DNA from: Adiantum capillus-veneris
Taxonomy: Eukaryota > Streptophyta > Polypodiopsida > Polypodiales > Pteridaceae
Direction: 5' to 3'
Length of the DNA: 64,000 nt
Assembly (NCBI GenBank): GCA_014529385.2
Contig: CM043961.1
Location: 13,185,978-13,249,977, forward strand
Position 1 is the first letter of the stretch. Each line of letters starts with the position of its first letter. The position numbers were made by a program, and so were the translations under genes. Shown here piece by piece: positions 63,983-64,000 of this stretch. A model generated the notes under the pieces. It was not told where the DNA came from. It did not search any database and saw only the letters and a list, made by a program, of their open reading frames with translations.

Positions 63983-64000
63983 AGAAATAGAGCTCTTTAT

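Overview
The window is nuclear DNA of a land plant with a large, repeat-swollen genome. Three host genes or gene relics point to a plant: an intact organelle RNA-recognition (PORR) protein gene at 53110-54741, a three-exon INO80 complex subunit C (IES6-type) gene at 47275-47971, and a decayed PLS-type pentatricopeptide (PPR) gene at about 55140-56189. The PPR consensus and the Ty3/gypsy-dominated composition suggest a fern or another seed-free vascular plant; that placement is inference. Roughly four fifths of the window is transposable element sequence.

Left part (1-6380): remnant G, a minus-strand Ty3/gypsy element (pol, protease, gag, iMet primer site, LTR 4836-5498), split by a plus-strand integrase-plus-LTR fragment (H, about 1893-3530). 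G's LTR stands head to head with a plus-strand LTR (J, 5598-6112).

Nested block (6381-45023): C1 (6381-17901, plus) is a gag-protease element without reverse transcriptase or integrase. It carries a deletion derivative E (7367-11646, minus) in its 5' LTR and a solo LTR of family A (13854-15330, TSD GTTTG) in its protease. Its 3' LTR is fused to the truncated 3' LTR of element B (17902-32960, minus). B is split between RNase H and integrase by element A (19703-28401, plus). A has 1477-bp LTRs that differ at one base I could see, a 5-bp TSD (GTAAC) and one uninterrupted 1687-codon gag-pol frame, so it looks young and possibly autonomous. After a 176-bp island comes C2 (33137-45023, TSD ATATC), a second gag-protease element. 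C2 contains a chromovirus D (34637-41527, minus) with a 436-bp internal tandem duplication, and a LINE ORF1 fragment (42172-42984).

Gene-bearing part (45024-56189): a second LINE fragment with a 15-bp TSD, the INO80C-like gene, about 5 kb of mostly unrecognised sequence with a decayed Ty1/copia gag, the PORR gene and the PPR relic.

Right part (56190-64000): two decayed copies of one minus-strand Ty3/gypsy family (F1, F2). F2 appears inserted in F1's RNase H region, and the LTRs carry arrays of paired, inverted CCAAT motifs.

The most unusual items are the C family (gag-protease plus a conserved unknown domain, with palindromic LTR ends and a conserved LTR hairpin), protease active sites reading D-P-G instead of D-S/T-G, and a stem-loop motif shared by the LTRs of four otherwise different families.
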